The position numbers were made by a program, and so were the translations under genes. Source: Ruminococcus sp. AF41-9 (lineage in GTDB: Bacteria > Bacillota > Clostridia > Lachnospirales > Lachnospiraceae). Taken from it: a DNA stretch of 24,161 nucleotides. Each line of letters begins with the position of its first letter. Position 1 is the stretch's first letter. A model generated the notes under the pieces. It was not told the DNA's origin and made no database searches. It worked only from the letters and a program-made list of their open reading frames with translations. The DNA is taken from the NCBI RefSeq assembly GCF_003477525.1, contig NZ_QUDO01000056.1, positions 1 through 24,161 of the forward strand. The letters are read 5' to 3'. Positions 9,374 to 16,824 of this stretch are shown piece by piece.

Positions 9374-9994
9374 TTACTGATACAGACGGAAAATTCCAAA
9401 AACCTTACCAAGAATCTGCAGATCTCCGTGAATGATGATCGGATCCATGGTATCATTTTCTGGCTGAAGACGATAGTAGCCTTTTTCCTTATAAAAAGTT
9501 TTTACTGTAGCTCCGTCATCTACCAGAGCCACTACAATATCTCCGTCAGATGCGGTAGACTGTTTCTTTACCAGAACCTGATCTCCGTCAAAAATTCCGG
9601 CATTGACCATGCTTTCTCCCTTTACTTTCAGCATAAAGCTCTGTTCATTCGGCATAAATTCTGCCGGAATCGGAAAATATCCTTCGATATTCTCAACCGC
9701 AAGAACAGGCTGTCCTGCTGCAACAGTACCAACAATGGGAACATTGACAACTTCTCTGCGTACCAGATTAAAATTGTCATCAATAATCTCAATCGCACGC
9801 GGCTTGGTGGCATCTCTGCGGATATATCCGTTTTTCTCAAGTGCTTCCAGATGAGAGTGTACGGAAGAAGTAGATTTCAGATTGACTGCCTCACAGATTT
9901 CACGAACTGCCGGAGGAAAGCCTCTGTTCAGGATCTCATTTTTTATGTAATCGAGGATTTCCTGCTGTTTTGGGGTGATTTTTCCATATGCCAT
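9374..9994 (-). CDS. lexA: LexA repressor (SOS regulator, self-cleaving)
   Basis: 206 residues. The N-terminal winged helix-turn-helix (about 1-65) begins with TPKQQEILDYIK and contains FPPAVREICEAV. The C-terminal S24 autoprotease domain has the cleavage site Ala93-Gly94 (GTVAAGQPVLA), the nucleophile Ser128 (GESMVNAGI) and the general base Lys165 (ATVKTFY). RecA filaments trigger self-cleavage and so relieve repression of DNA-repair genes. AGGAGGT precedes the ATG on the minus strand. It is transcribed against its neighbours and has its own promoter and a candidate LexA operator upstream, consistent with autoregulation. Confidence 0.97.
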   Translation of the reverse strand: MAYGKITPKQQEILDYIKNEILNRGFPPAVREICEAVNLKSTSSVHSHLEALEKNGYIRRDATKPRAIEIIDDNFNLVRREVVNVPIVGTVAAGQPVLAVENIEGYFPIPAEFMPNEQSFMLKVKGESMVNAGIFDGDQVLVKKQSTASDGDIVVALVDDGATVKTFYKEKGYYRLQPENDTMDPIIIHGDLQILGKVFGIFRLYQ

Positions 9995-10023
9995 AAGGTT
10001 ATACCTCCTAAATTAATATTTTT

Positions 10024-10052
10024 ATTCTACCACATTTTTTACAAAAGTGCAA
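10024..10052 (-). promoter_or_regulatory. lexA promoter
   Basis: Reading the minus strand: -35 TTGCAC (10052-10047) and -10 TAGAAT (10029-10024), spaced 17 bases, about 30 bases before the lexA start. The -10 is good and the -35 mediocre. Confidence 0.55.
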
Positions 10053-10063
10053 ACTGATATTCG

Positions 10064-10075
10064 GAAAATACGTTC
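10064..10075. promoter_or_regulatory. Candidate LexA operator (SOS box)
   Basis: GAAAATACGTTC matches the Gram-positive LexA half-site pattern GAAC-N4-GTTC at seven of eight fixed positions. It sits just upstream of the lexA -35 element, in the region shared with the divergent gene at 10234. Autoregulation is usual for lexA; this site is inferred. Confidence 0.5.
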
Positions 10076-10124
10076 TTTTTTCTTAAAATTCTGTTGAAAC
10101 TCCATGAAATCTTTTTGTTTTTTC

Positions 10125-10153
10125 TTGTTTTTAACTTTATAAAATGGTACAAT
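10125..10153 (+). promoter_or_regulatory. Promoter of the HlyD-like gene (extended -10)
   Basis: -10 TACAAT at 10148-10153 is preceded by TGG (extended -10). A weak -35 TTGTTT at 10125-10130 lies 17 bases upstream. Transcription would begin near 10160, just before a perfect palindrome. Confidence 0.6.
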
Positions 10154-10161
10154 ACGGTAGA

Positions 10162-10174
10162 TGTTAAGTTAACA
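10162..10174. promoter_or_regulatory. Perfect 13-bp palindrome at the transcription start, possible operator
   Basis: TGTTAAGTTAACA is a perfect inverted repeat around one base and covers roughly +2 to +15 of the predicted transcript. This is a typical position for a repressor site. The repressor is unknown, and the sequence is not LexA-like. Confidence 0.4.
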
Positions 10175-10233
10175 GACAGGAAAAAACCGGTCTGACCAAA
10201 AGCAAACAAACAGGAATCAAAGGAGGCATACTC

Positions 10234-11712
10234 TTGCCTGATAACAAAAAAAGAACTCCGGCAACACCTGGACTTCTAGCAAGACTGCGTAAGATTGTCG
10301 GACTGAATATCGGAACCATTATGTTTGGAGTGCTGTTCCTATATATGGCATTCAGTGCGATCCTTTATATGACAACCACTCATATTGAATCTTATCAGGT
10401 TACATCCGGACCTTTATCCAGAAATGAAACTTATACGGGACTTGCAATCCGTGAGGAATCTGTCTATACAGCGGATTCTTCCGGCTATATTACCTACTAT
10501 GCCAGAGAAGGCAGTAAGATCAATGCATCCGGGGCTGTGTATGGTCTGAACAGCACGAAGGCAGCACAGAGTTCTTCTCAGTTAAGCCAGGAACAGCTTT
10601 CCAAAATCCGCAATGATATGATGAGCTTTTCCAAGGGATTTAATTCCAGTAAATTTAATAATACCTACAGTTTTAAATACGAACTGAAGGGTAATATTCT
10701 TCAATATGCAGAATCCGGACTTGGTTCTTCTGCACCTCTGACTTCAGACGAAGAGGAGAGCAGCGATTCATCTGCCGCCTCTGATATCAGCTATGGAATG
10801 CAGAACATCAGTAAAGCCCAGTCAGACGGAATTGTTCTTTATTCCACCGATAATTATGAGGGAAAAACCATTGACACGGTAACCGCAGAAGATTTTGATC
10901 AAAATTCTTATCATGAAACCGATCTGAAAACATCAGATTCCGTAAAAGCCGGTGATGAGGTTTATACCCTGATCACGGATGAACGCTGGAGCCTTTTGAT
11001 CCCTCTGAGTGAAAAACAGGCTGAGAAGCTGAAAGACCGTTCGGTCATACGAGTAAAATTTCTGAAAGATGATATGACCCAGAACGGTGATTTTTCCATT
11101 ATAACAATTGACGGTGAGAAATATGGACAGATTGATTTTAACAAAGGTCTGATCCGATATGCCTCTGACCGTTTTCTCGATATTGAACTTGTTACCAATA
11201 CAGTCATAGGGCTGAAAATCCCTTTGTCTTCTATTGTGACAAAAGAGTTTTATACGATTCCGTCAAGAATGGTTACCACTGATTCAGAGACAAATCAGAC
11301 AGGGTTTCTGATGGAAGAAAAAACAAAATCAGGAAAAAATGGCACTGTTTTCAAAAATGTGAGTATTTATGCAAAAATTGAAGATACTTCTGCATCCGCA
11401 GTCACCGCCGCTACCACTTCAGATTCTTCCGAAGAAAAACCGTCTATCTATTATGTAGATAAAAATTCCTTCAAAGAGGGCGATACGATCGTAAATTCTG
11501 ATACAGGTGAGAAATATACCATAGGCGATACCGATACTCTGGAGGGTGTTTACTGTATTAACAAGGGCTATGCTGTATTTCGCAGGGTTGAACTTCTGGA
11601 TCAGAATGAAGAATATGCCATTGTATCAAAAAATACAGCCTATGGTCTTTCCAGATATGACCATATTGTAAAAAATGCAGATAAAGTGAAAGAACAGGAT
11701 ATCTTATATTAA
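10234..11712 (+). CDS. HlyD-family (membrane fusion protein-like) envelope protein
   Basis: 492 residues with a TTG start eight or so bases after GGAGGC; no better start lies nearby. A basic N-terminus (about 25 residues) is followed by one membrane segment (about 26-46, IGTIMFGVLFLYMAFSAILY) and a large extracytoplasmic part. The latter begins with ESYQVTSGPLSRNETYTGLAIREE, the usual HlyD adaptor entry, and includes a Ser-rich linker (SSDSSAASD). Family members link inner-membrane exporters to the outside. No ABC or other exporter gene is adjacent, so the partner, if any, is elsewhere. Its place directly before the ylmE-sepF-ylmH division genes suggests an envelope or division role, which is inference. 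The predicted promoter and the palindrome at 10162 suggest separate control. Confidence 0.75.
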   Translation: MPDNKKRTPATPGLLARLRKIVGLNIGTIMFGVLFLYMAFSAILYMTTTHIESYQVTSGPLSRNETYTGLAIREESVYTADSSGYITYYAREGSKINASGAVYGLNSTKAAQSSSQLSQEQLSKIRNDMMSFSKGFNSSKFNNTYSFKYELKGNILQYAESGLGSSAPLTSDEEESSDSSAASDISYGMQNISKAQSDGIVLYSTDNYEGKTIDTVTAEDFDQNSYHETDLKTSDSVKAGDEVYTLITDERWSLLIPLSEKQAEKLKDRSVIRVKFLKDDMTQNGDFSIITIDGEKYGQIDFNKGLIRYASDRFLDIELVTNTVIGLKIPLSSIVTKEFYTIPSRMVTTDSETNQTGFLMEEKTKSGKNGTVFKNVSIYAKIEDTSASAVTAATTSDSSEEKPSIYYVDKNSFKEGDTIVNSDTGEKYTIGDTDTLEGVYCINKGYAVFRRVELLDQNEEYAIVSKNTAYGLSRYDHIVKNADKVKEQDILY

Positions 11713-11775
11713 TTAATCAAAAGAATCCTTTATCTATAGCGATCCTCTAAAATAACGCATCTTAATCCAGTCCAT

Positions 11776-11855
11776 CAGAGGGTGAAATCCTGCGTCAGAT
11801 ATCTTTGCCGTGCGTCAGCACGCCTGCAGATATCTTCCTTGTCTTTCACCCTCTG
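11776..11855 (+). ncRNA. 80-nt rod-shaped inverted-repeat element
   Basis: The arms nest symmetrically: CAGAGGGTGAAA (11776-11787) with TTTCACCCTCTG (11844-11855); then AGATATCT (11797-11804) with AGATATCT (11828-11835); then CGTGC-GTCA-GCACG (11809-11822). The internal loops are nearly equal in size (9 and 8, then 4 and 5 bases). No T-run follows, so it is not a standard terminator. It could be a structured RNA, the 3' end of the upstream transcript, or a dispersed palindromic repeat element. Confidence 0.6.
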
Positions 11856-11888
11856 CTGAACTGTCTTAAATGCATTATTTACGAGGAT

Positions 11889-11897
11889 TGCTATAAT
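11889..11897 (+). promoter_or_regulatory. Promoter (extended -10) of ylmE-sepF-ylmH
   Basis: TGC followed by TATAAT (11892-11897) forms an extended -10 about 40 bases before the ylmE start. No good -35 is visible at 17 bases. Confidence 0.5.
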
Positions 11898-11935
11898 GAA
11901 AACAAATGAGAAGTCATAACTAAGGAGGCTTAAAA

Positions 11936-12637
11936 ATGTTAGCTGATAAACTTGCTTTCGTACAAAAAAATATTGAGGAAGCCTGCAAAAATGCTGATTG
12001 TTCTGCAGAAGAGGTGACACTGATTGCAGTCAGCAAGACGAAACCCGTTGAAATGCTCCGGGAAGCATATGACGCCGGTGCCCGTGTATTTGGTGAAAAC
12101 AAGGTACAGGAGATTGCAGACAAATATGATCAGATGCCATCTGACGTAAAATGGCACATGATCGGACATCTCCAGCGAAACAAAGTAAAATATATCATTG
12201 ATAAAGTAGCTATGATTCACTCTGTGGATTCTCTGCGTCTCGCTGAGACCATCGAGAAAGAAGCAGCCAAAAAAGACATCTGTATGCCCATTCTGATCGA
12301 GGTAAATGTTGCAGAAGAGGAAAGTAAATTTGGTCTGAAAGTGGAGGAAGTTCTTCCACTGATCGAAGAAATCTCATCTTATTCTCATATTCAGGTAAAA
12401 GGACTTATGACAATTGCTCCTTTTGTTGCAAATCCGGAAGAAAACAGGGATGTTTTTCGCAAATTAAAGAAATTAAGTGTTGACATTGCAGCCAAAAACA
12501 TTAATAATATTAATATGAGTGTCCTGAGTATGGGTATGACCAATGACTATCAGGTCGCAGTGGAAGAGGGCTCTACCATGGTACGTGTGGGTACAGGTAT
12601 CTTTGGGGAAAGAGACTACTCTGTAAAAGAAGATTAA
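11936..12637 (+). CDS. ylmE: YggS/YlmE-type pyridoxal phosphate homeostasis protein
   Basis: 233 residues, single-domain PLP-binding barrel (PLPBP/YggS family), controlling vitamin B6 and amino-acid balance, with no established catalytic activity. The PLP-binding lysine is Lys34 in IAVSKTKP. Other family blocks are FGENKVQEI, WHMIGHLQRNKVK, SVDSLRLAE, FGLKVEEV and LSMGMTNDY. The ATG at 11936 follows AAGGAGG. As in many Firmicutes it is the first gene of a cluster with sepF and ylmH. Confidence 0.95.
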   Translation: MLADKLAFVQKNIEEACKNADCSAEEVTLIAVSKTKPVEMLREAYDAGARVFGENKVQEIADKYDQMPSDVKWHMIGHLQRNKVKYIIDKVAMIHSVDSLRLAETIEKEAAKKDICMPILIEVNVAEEESKFGLKVEEVLPLIEEISSYSHIQVKGLMTIAPFVANPEENRDVFRKLKKLSVDIAAKNINNINMSVLSMGMTNDYQVAVEEGSTMVRVGTGIFGERDYSVKED

Positions 12638-12656
12638 AAGAAGATTGGAGATTAAA

Positions 12657-13334
12657 ATGGGCGTTTTAGATAAATTTTTAGATGCCATTAAATTAAATGA
12701 CGATTACGATGAGGATGACGGGTTTCTGGATGACGAGCTGTTAGACGAAGAGGATGATGCGGACTTCCTCGATGATGATTTCGATGAGAAACCTAAGAAG
12801 AAATTTTTCGATAAGTTCTCAAAGAAAAAAGAAATTCCTGAAGAGGAAGATATGACAGAGGAACCGGCAGAGGAAGAACATCCTGTAAAATCCGCTTCCA
12901 AACAGACTTCTGCTGCCAAACAGTCATCTCCGGCACCAGCGTCTTCCAAGACACCGGTGAAGCAGGAACGTCCAGAACGCCAGGCACGTCCTGCTGCATC
13001 TTCCAAGATCACTCCTATGCGAAGCAGCCGTAAAGCTTCTCAGGGACTGAACATGGAAGTCTGCGTCATTAAACCATCTTCTATGGAAGATACCCGTGAA
13101 ATTGCAGATACACTGTTAGAGAACTCTACTGTAATTTTAAATCTGGAAGGAATCGATGTGGAACTGGCACAGAGAATCATTGATTTCACCTCCGGTGCAT
13201 GCTATTCTTTAGGCGGAACCCTTCAGAAAGTATCCAGCTATATCTTCGTACTTGGACCATACAACGTAGATATCACCGGTGATCTTCAGAATATTCTGGG
13301 AGGATCTGCTCCGTCTGTGAGAGCAGGATATTAA
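12657..13334 (+). CDS. sepF: Cell division protein SepF
   Basis: 225-residue SepF, which bundles FtsZ filaments and anchors the Z-ring to the membrane. The first dozen residues (MGVLDKFLDAIKL) form the amphipathic membrane-targeting helix. A strongly acidic stretch and a long Ser/Pro/Ala/Lys-rich linker (to about 125) follow, then the SepF core with VCVIKPSSMEDTREIADTLL, STVILNLEGID and the C-terminal FTSGACYSLGGTLQKVSSYIFVL split across blocks. Start at 12657 follows GGAG and leaves the conserved MGVLDK N-terminus; a TTG at 12645 would add four residues and lose the site. The linker is longer than in Bacillus SepF (about 150 residues in total). Confidence 0.95.
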   Translation: MGVLDKFLDAIKLNDDYDEDDGFLDDELLDEEDDADFLDDDFDEKPKKKFFDKFSKKKEIPEEEDMTEEPAEEEHPVKSASKQTSAAKQSSPAPASSKTPVKQERPERQARPAASSKITPMRSSRKASQGLNMEVCVIKPSSMEDTREIADTLLENSTVILNLEGIDVELAQRIIDFTSGACYSLGGTLQKVSSYIFVLGPYNVDITGDLQNILGGSAPSVRAGY

Positions 13335-13340
13335 TCCCGG

Positions 13341-14093
13341 ATGGAAAAAGAAGAATTTTTTCTTAAGAGAATCCGGGAATTGGCAAATCTCTCCTATCAG
13401 AGAGATATTGTTACATTTTCGGATTTCCTTAATTTAAACGAACAGAATATGGTAAATAGCCTGAAACAGCAGTTTCCACAGGTAATCATGGAAAATTTTG
13501 GCGGCTATGAGAATGCAGAGCGTCAGATGGTGGCATTTCATCCTGATGCTCTTGCTTTTACATGGGAATATCCTGTGGTCTGCCTTAAAATCGAGCCAAA
13601 ATCCCTGAAATTTGCAGAGACTCTTACTCACAGAGATTATCTGGGTGCACTTCTGAGTCTTGGAGTTGACAGAAGTGTTGTCGGAGATATCCTTGTTCAG
13701 GAAAATACAGCCTGGTTCTTCTGTATTAATAAAATGACGGATTTCTTTCTTGAGAATCTGTGCCGTGTCCGTCATACCAATATTCTGATCACAAGAGTAA
13801 ATGACCCCGACGAATTTCCGCAGCCAAAGCTGGAAAGTATGAGTGGTACCTGCGCTTCTGTAAGACTGGATGCGCTGATCGCACTTGCCTTTAAAACATC
13901 CAGAAGCAGCATGGTTTCCTTTATCGAAAACGGGCATGTTTTTGTAAATGGCAAGCTGATTACATCCAACGGTTATGAGCCAAAAGAAGGGGATATTATT
14001 TCCGTTCGCGGAAAAGGACGTTTTATTTATGACGGCGTTTCCCATCAGACCAAAAAGGGCCGCTGCAGTGTCCACATTTCCCATTATATCTGA
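13341..14093 (+). CDS. ylmH: YlmH, S4-domain RNA-binding protein
   Basis: 250 residues. The N-terminal YlmH domain (RELANLSYQRDIVTFSDFL, YLGALLSLGVDRSVVGDILV) is followed by an S4 RNA-binding domain at about 185-245 (VRLDALIALAFKTSRSSM, GHVFVNGKLI, GDIISVRGKGRF). Relatives act on stalled large ribosomal subunits in ribosome quality control, and the gene lies in the division cluster in many Firmicutes. It begins seven bases after sepF with only a weak ribosome binding site, so translation is probably coupled. In many relatives divIVA comes next; here it does not. Confidence 0.93.
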   Translation: MEKEEFFLKRIRELANLSYQRDIVTFSDFLNLNEQNMVNSLKQQFPQVIMENFGGYENAERQMVAFHPDALAFTWEYPVVCLKIEPKSLKFAETLTHRDYLGALLSLGVDRSVVGDILVQENTAWFFCINKMTDFFLENLCRVRHTNILITRVNDPDEFPQPKLESMSGTCASVRLDALIALAFKTSRSSMVSFIENGHVFVNGKLITSNGYEPKEGDIISVRGKGRFIYDGVSHQTKKGRCSVHISHYI

Positions 14094-14125
14094 TCAGGGC
14101 GTACAGGGCGATCCGTCTGATCAGA
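14089..14125 (+). repeat. Inverted repeat between ylmH and aroB
   Basis: TCTGATCAG at 14089-14097 pairs with CTGATCAGA at 14117-14125 around a 19-base loop; each arm is itself the palindrome CTGATCAG. It overlaps the ylmH stop and has no T-run, so it is more likely a stability or protein-binding element than a terminator. Confidence 0.5.
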
Positions 14126-14189
14126 GGACTTTCAAAAGAAACACAGTAGTTCTAATAAACAGTAATTCCAATAAAAAGGAGAACAAAAA

Positions 14190-15281
14190 ATGGCAGAACA
14201 GAAATTACTTGTAAAACGTGAAGGAGATTTCCATTATCCTATTTATTTCGAAAATGATTTTTCGGCTCTTGCTCAGGCTGTCAGAGAAGAAGGCTTCAGC
14301 GGGCGCAAAATCTGTATCGTAACAGACAGTCATGTAGCTCCTCTTTATTATGAAGCAGTAGAAAATGCATTAAAAGAGGTATCTTCTGAAGTATTTTCTT
14401 TTATATTTGAAGCCGGAGAAAAGAATAAAAATCTGAATACTGTACAGGGACTTTACCAGACACTGATCGAACATGAAATGGACCGCAAGGGTCTTCTGGT
14501 TGCTCTGGGCGGTGGTGTCGTCGGTGATCTCACCGGTTTTGGCGCAGCTACTTATTTACGTGGAATTGATTTTATACAGGTCCCGACAACCCTTCTTGCT
14601 CAGGTAGACAGTAGCGTAGGCGGAAAAACAGGCGTAGACTTTTTACAGTACAAAAATATGGTAGGTGCTTTCCATCAGCCACGCCTTGTCTATATGAACA
14701 TGAGCACCCTGCACACTCTTCCTGAACGTGAATTTGCCTGCGGAATGGGCGAAATTCTGAAAACAGGTCTGATCTGTGATGGAGAGTTTTTCCGCTTTGT
14801 ATGCCGGAATGAGACTCCAATCCATGCACAGGATCTGGAAATCCTTTCCCGTATGATTCGCAGATGCTGTGAGATCAAAGCCGGAGTTGTGGAACGCGAT
14901 CCGAAAGAGCAGGGGGAACGTGCTCTTCTGAATCTCGGTCACACAGTCGGTCATGCTGTAGAGAAATTGAAGGATTTTCAGCTTCTGCATGGACAGTGTG
15001 TGGGCGTTGGTCTGATCGCAGCCGCTTTTCTTTCCATGAGCCGTGAACTTCTCACAGCAGAAGAATACGAAGAAATCCGAAAAGGCTGTGATTCTTTCCA
15101 TCTTCCTCTGACTGTTGACAGCCTTCACGCAGAAGATGTCCTCGCAGCTACCAAAAAGGATAAAAAAATGGAAGCCGGGCATATTAAATTTATTCTTATG
15201 GATGGCATCGGCAAAAGTTTTATCGACAAAACAATTACAGATGAGGAATTGCTCCGTGCGATTCAGGAGATTCTGGTATGA
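14190..15281 (+). CDS. aroB: 3-dehydroquinate synthase
   Basis: 363 residues; second step of the shikimate pathway, converting DAHP to 3-dehydroquinate with NAD and a divalent metal. The NAD-binding loop ALGGGVVGDLTGFGAATYLRG, the VPTTLLAQVDSSVGGKTGVD block with the catalytic Lys region, and the metal ligands in GMGEILKTG (Glu) and LNLGHTVGHAVE (His) are all present. AAAAGGAG precedes the ATG. It overlaps lspA by four bases (ATGA). Its placement after ylmH is not the arrangement I would expect for the division cluster. Confidence 0.97.
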   Translation: MAEQKLLVKREGDFHYPIYFENDFSALAQAVREEGFSGRKICIVTDSHVAPLYYEAVENALKEVSSEVFSFIFEAGEKNKNLNTVQGLYQTLIEHEMDRKGLLVALGGGVVGDLTGFGAATYLRGIDFIQVPTTLLAQVDSSVGGKTGVDFLQYKNMVGAFHQPRLVYMNMSTLHTLPEREFACGMGEILKTGLICDGEFFRFVCRNETPIHAQDLEILSRMIRRCCEIKAGVVERDPKEQGERALLNLGHTVGHAVEKLKDFQLLHGQCVGVGLIAAAFLSMSRELLTAEEYEEIRKGCDSFHLPLTVDSLHAEDVLAATKKDKKMEAGHIKFILMDGIGKSFIDKTITDEELLRAIQEILV

Positions 15282-15793
15282 CCAGCGAGGCTTCAAAGCC
15301 TTCCTGGTTTTACTGGCTGACAGGAGGTATCGTGATCTTTCTGCTCACTTTGCTGGATCAGGGAAGCAAACTTCTGGCTGTCACTTATTTAAAAAATAAA
15401 GATGATATCATCCTGCTTCCTGGTGTCTTACAGTTGAAATATCTGGAAAACCGTGGTATGGCATTTGGAATGTTTGAGGGAAAAATTCCTGTTTTTGTAA
15501 TCCTGTGTTTTGTATTTCTGGGAGTATTTATCTATGTATACAGACGGATTCCAAAAACTTCTTATTATCTGCCGCTGACTGTCACCTCGCTGTTTATGGT
15601 ATCCGGCGCGGTGGGGAACTGTATCGACAGAGTTTTTCGCGGATATGTAGTCGATTTTGTTTATTTTTCCCTTATTAACTTTCCGGTTTTCAATGTGGCG
15701 GATATTTTTGTCGTATGCAGTGGGATTTCTCTGGTTTTACTCGTATGTTTCAAATACAAAGACGACAACGATTACCAGTTTCTTCGCCGCTGA
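15278..15793 (+). CDS. lspA: Lipoprotein signal peptidase (SPase II)
   Basis: 171-residue membrane aspartic protease that removes signal peptides from prolipoproteins. It has four membrane segments, at about 13-32, 69-88, 96-113 and 138-158. The conserved blocks are NRGMAFGMF, then GNCIDRVFRGYVVDF with catalytic Asp126, then FNVADIFVVCSGI with catalytic Asp142. The start ATG overlaps the aroB stop, and AGGAGA inside aroB serves as ribosome binding site. Pairing with the rluD-type gene downstream is very common in bacteria. Confidence 0.96.
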   Translation: MTSEASKPSWFYWLTGGIVIFLLTLLDQGSKLLAVTYLKNKDDIILLPGVLQLKYLENRGMAFGMFEGKIPVFVILCFVFLGVFIYVYRRIPKTSYYLPLTVTSLFMVSGAVGNCIDRVFRGYVVDFVYFSLINFPVFNVADIFVVCSGISLVLLVCFKYKDDNDYQFLRR

Positions 15794-15840
15794 TTTCCAC
15801 AGTAACACTATACTAAATACATTGAGGAATACTAATAAAT

Positions 15841-16755
15841 ATGGAAATTCTTAATTATATGGTTTCTGACGGTCAGTCCGGTATCCGGATTGACCGCTAT
15901 CTTTCTGAAAAAAACGAAGAGCTGTCCCGTTCTTATATTCAAAAGCTGTTGAAAGAACAGAAGATTACCGTAAATGGCTCCATGGTAAAGGCAAATTATA
16001 AAGTACAGTCTGAAGATGAAATATCTGTAGCGCTTCCGGATATGGAAGAGCCGGATATTCTTCCGGAAGATATTCCTCTGGATATCCTTTATGAGGATAA
16101 TGACGTACTGGTTGTCAACAAGCCCAAGGGAATGGTCGTACATCCCAGTGCCGGACATACTTCCGGAACACTGGTCAATGCGATCATGTTCCACTGCAAA
16201 GATAATCTGTCCGGGATCAATGGTGTTCTGCGTCCGGGCATTGTACACCGCATCGACAAAGATACCACCGGAGCACTTCTTGTATGTAAAAATGACAACG
16301 CACACAGAGATCTGGCAGAGCAGTTAAAGGAGCATTCCATCAAGCGAAGATATCGTGCCATCGTTGCAGGTGTCCTGAAAGAAGACGAAGGCACGATCGA
16401 GGGACCGATCGGACGCCATCCCGTTGACAGAAAAAAAATGGCGATCAACTATAAAAATGGAAAAGATGCAGTCACCCATTATCATGTGATCGAACGTTTC
16501 AAAAATGCAACCTATGTAGAGTGCCGCCTGGAGACAGGCCGTACCCACCAGATCCGTGTACACATGACAAGCATCGGGCATCCGCTTCTTGGAGATGAAG
16601 TTTACGGTTCAGGAAAGAATCCTTATCATCTTCAGGGTCAGACTCTTCACGCTATGATTCTTGGGTTTGTGCATCCTTCCACAGGAGAATATATGGAGTT
16701 TACCGCACCTTTACCTGAATACTTTGTTAAATTATTAGAAAAATTGCGAAAATAG
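15841..16755 (+). CDS. RluA/RluD-family pseudouridine synthase
   Basis: 304 residues. An N-terminal S4 domain (RIDRYLSEKNEELSRSYIQK, about 16-75) is followed by the RluA catalytic domain with VVNKPKGMVVHPSAGH, the active-site aspartate Asp139 in HRIDKDTTGALLV, and LETGRTHQIRVHM with LGDEVYG. It isomerises uridines in 23S rRNA (the RluD position is likely but not provable here). TGAGGAA lies about 11 bases before the ATG. It is in the same direction as lspA, 47 bases after it. Confidence 0.95.
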   Translation: MEILNYMVSDGQSGIRIDRYLSEKNEELSRSYIQKLLKEQKITVNGSMVKANYKVQSEDEISVALPDMEEPDILPEDIPLDILYEDNDVLVVNKPKGMVVHPSAGHTSGTLVNAIMFHCKDNLSGINGVLRPGIVHRIDKDTTGALLVCKNDNAHRDLAEQLKEHSIKRRYRAIVAGVLKEDEGTIEGPIGRHPVDRKKMAINYKNGKDAVTHYHVIERFKNATYVECRLETGRTHQIRVHMTSIGHPLLGDEVYGSGKNPYHLQGQTLHAMILGFVHPSTGEYMEFTAPLPEYFVKLLEKLRK

Positions 16756-16784
16756 TTTGCATTTTCCCTGAAATATTGTATAAT
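16756..16784 (+). promoter_or_regulatory. Promoter of the cytidylate kinase-like gene
   Basis: -10 TATAAT at 16779-16784 with -35 TTTGCA at 16756-16761 (17-base spacer) or TTGCAT at 16757-16762 (16-base spacer). It begins right at the rluD-type stop codon. Confidence 0.65.
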
Positions 16785-16824
16785 ATCACTATCAACAAAT
16801 ACGTGACAGAAGGGAGTGTAGATT

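Noticed and set aside
9428..10057. 209-codon plus-strand open frame antisense to lexA
   Set aside because: The lexA frame carries every expected motif; the opposite frame has no start signal and no recognisable domain.
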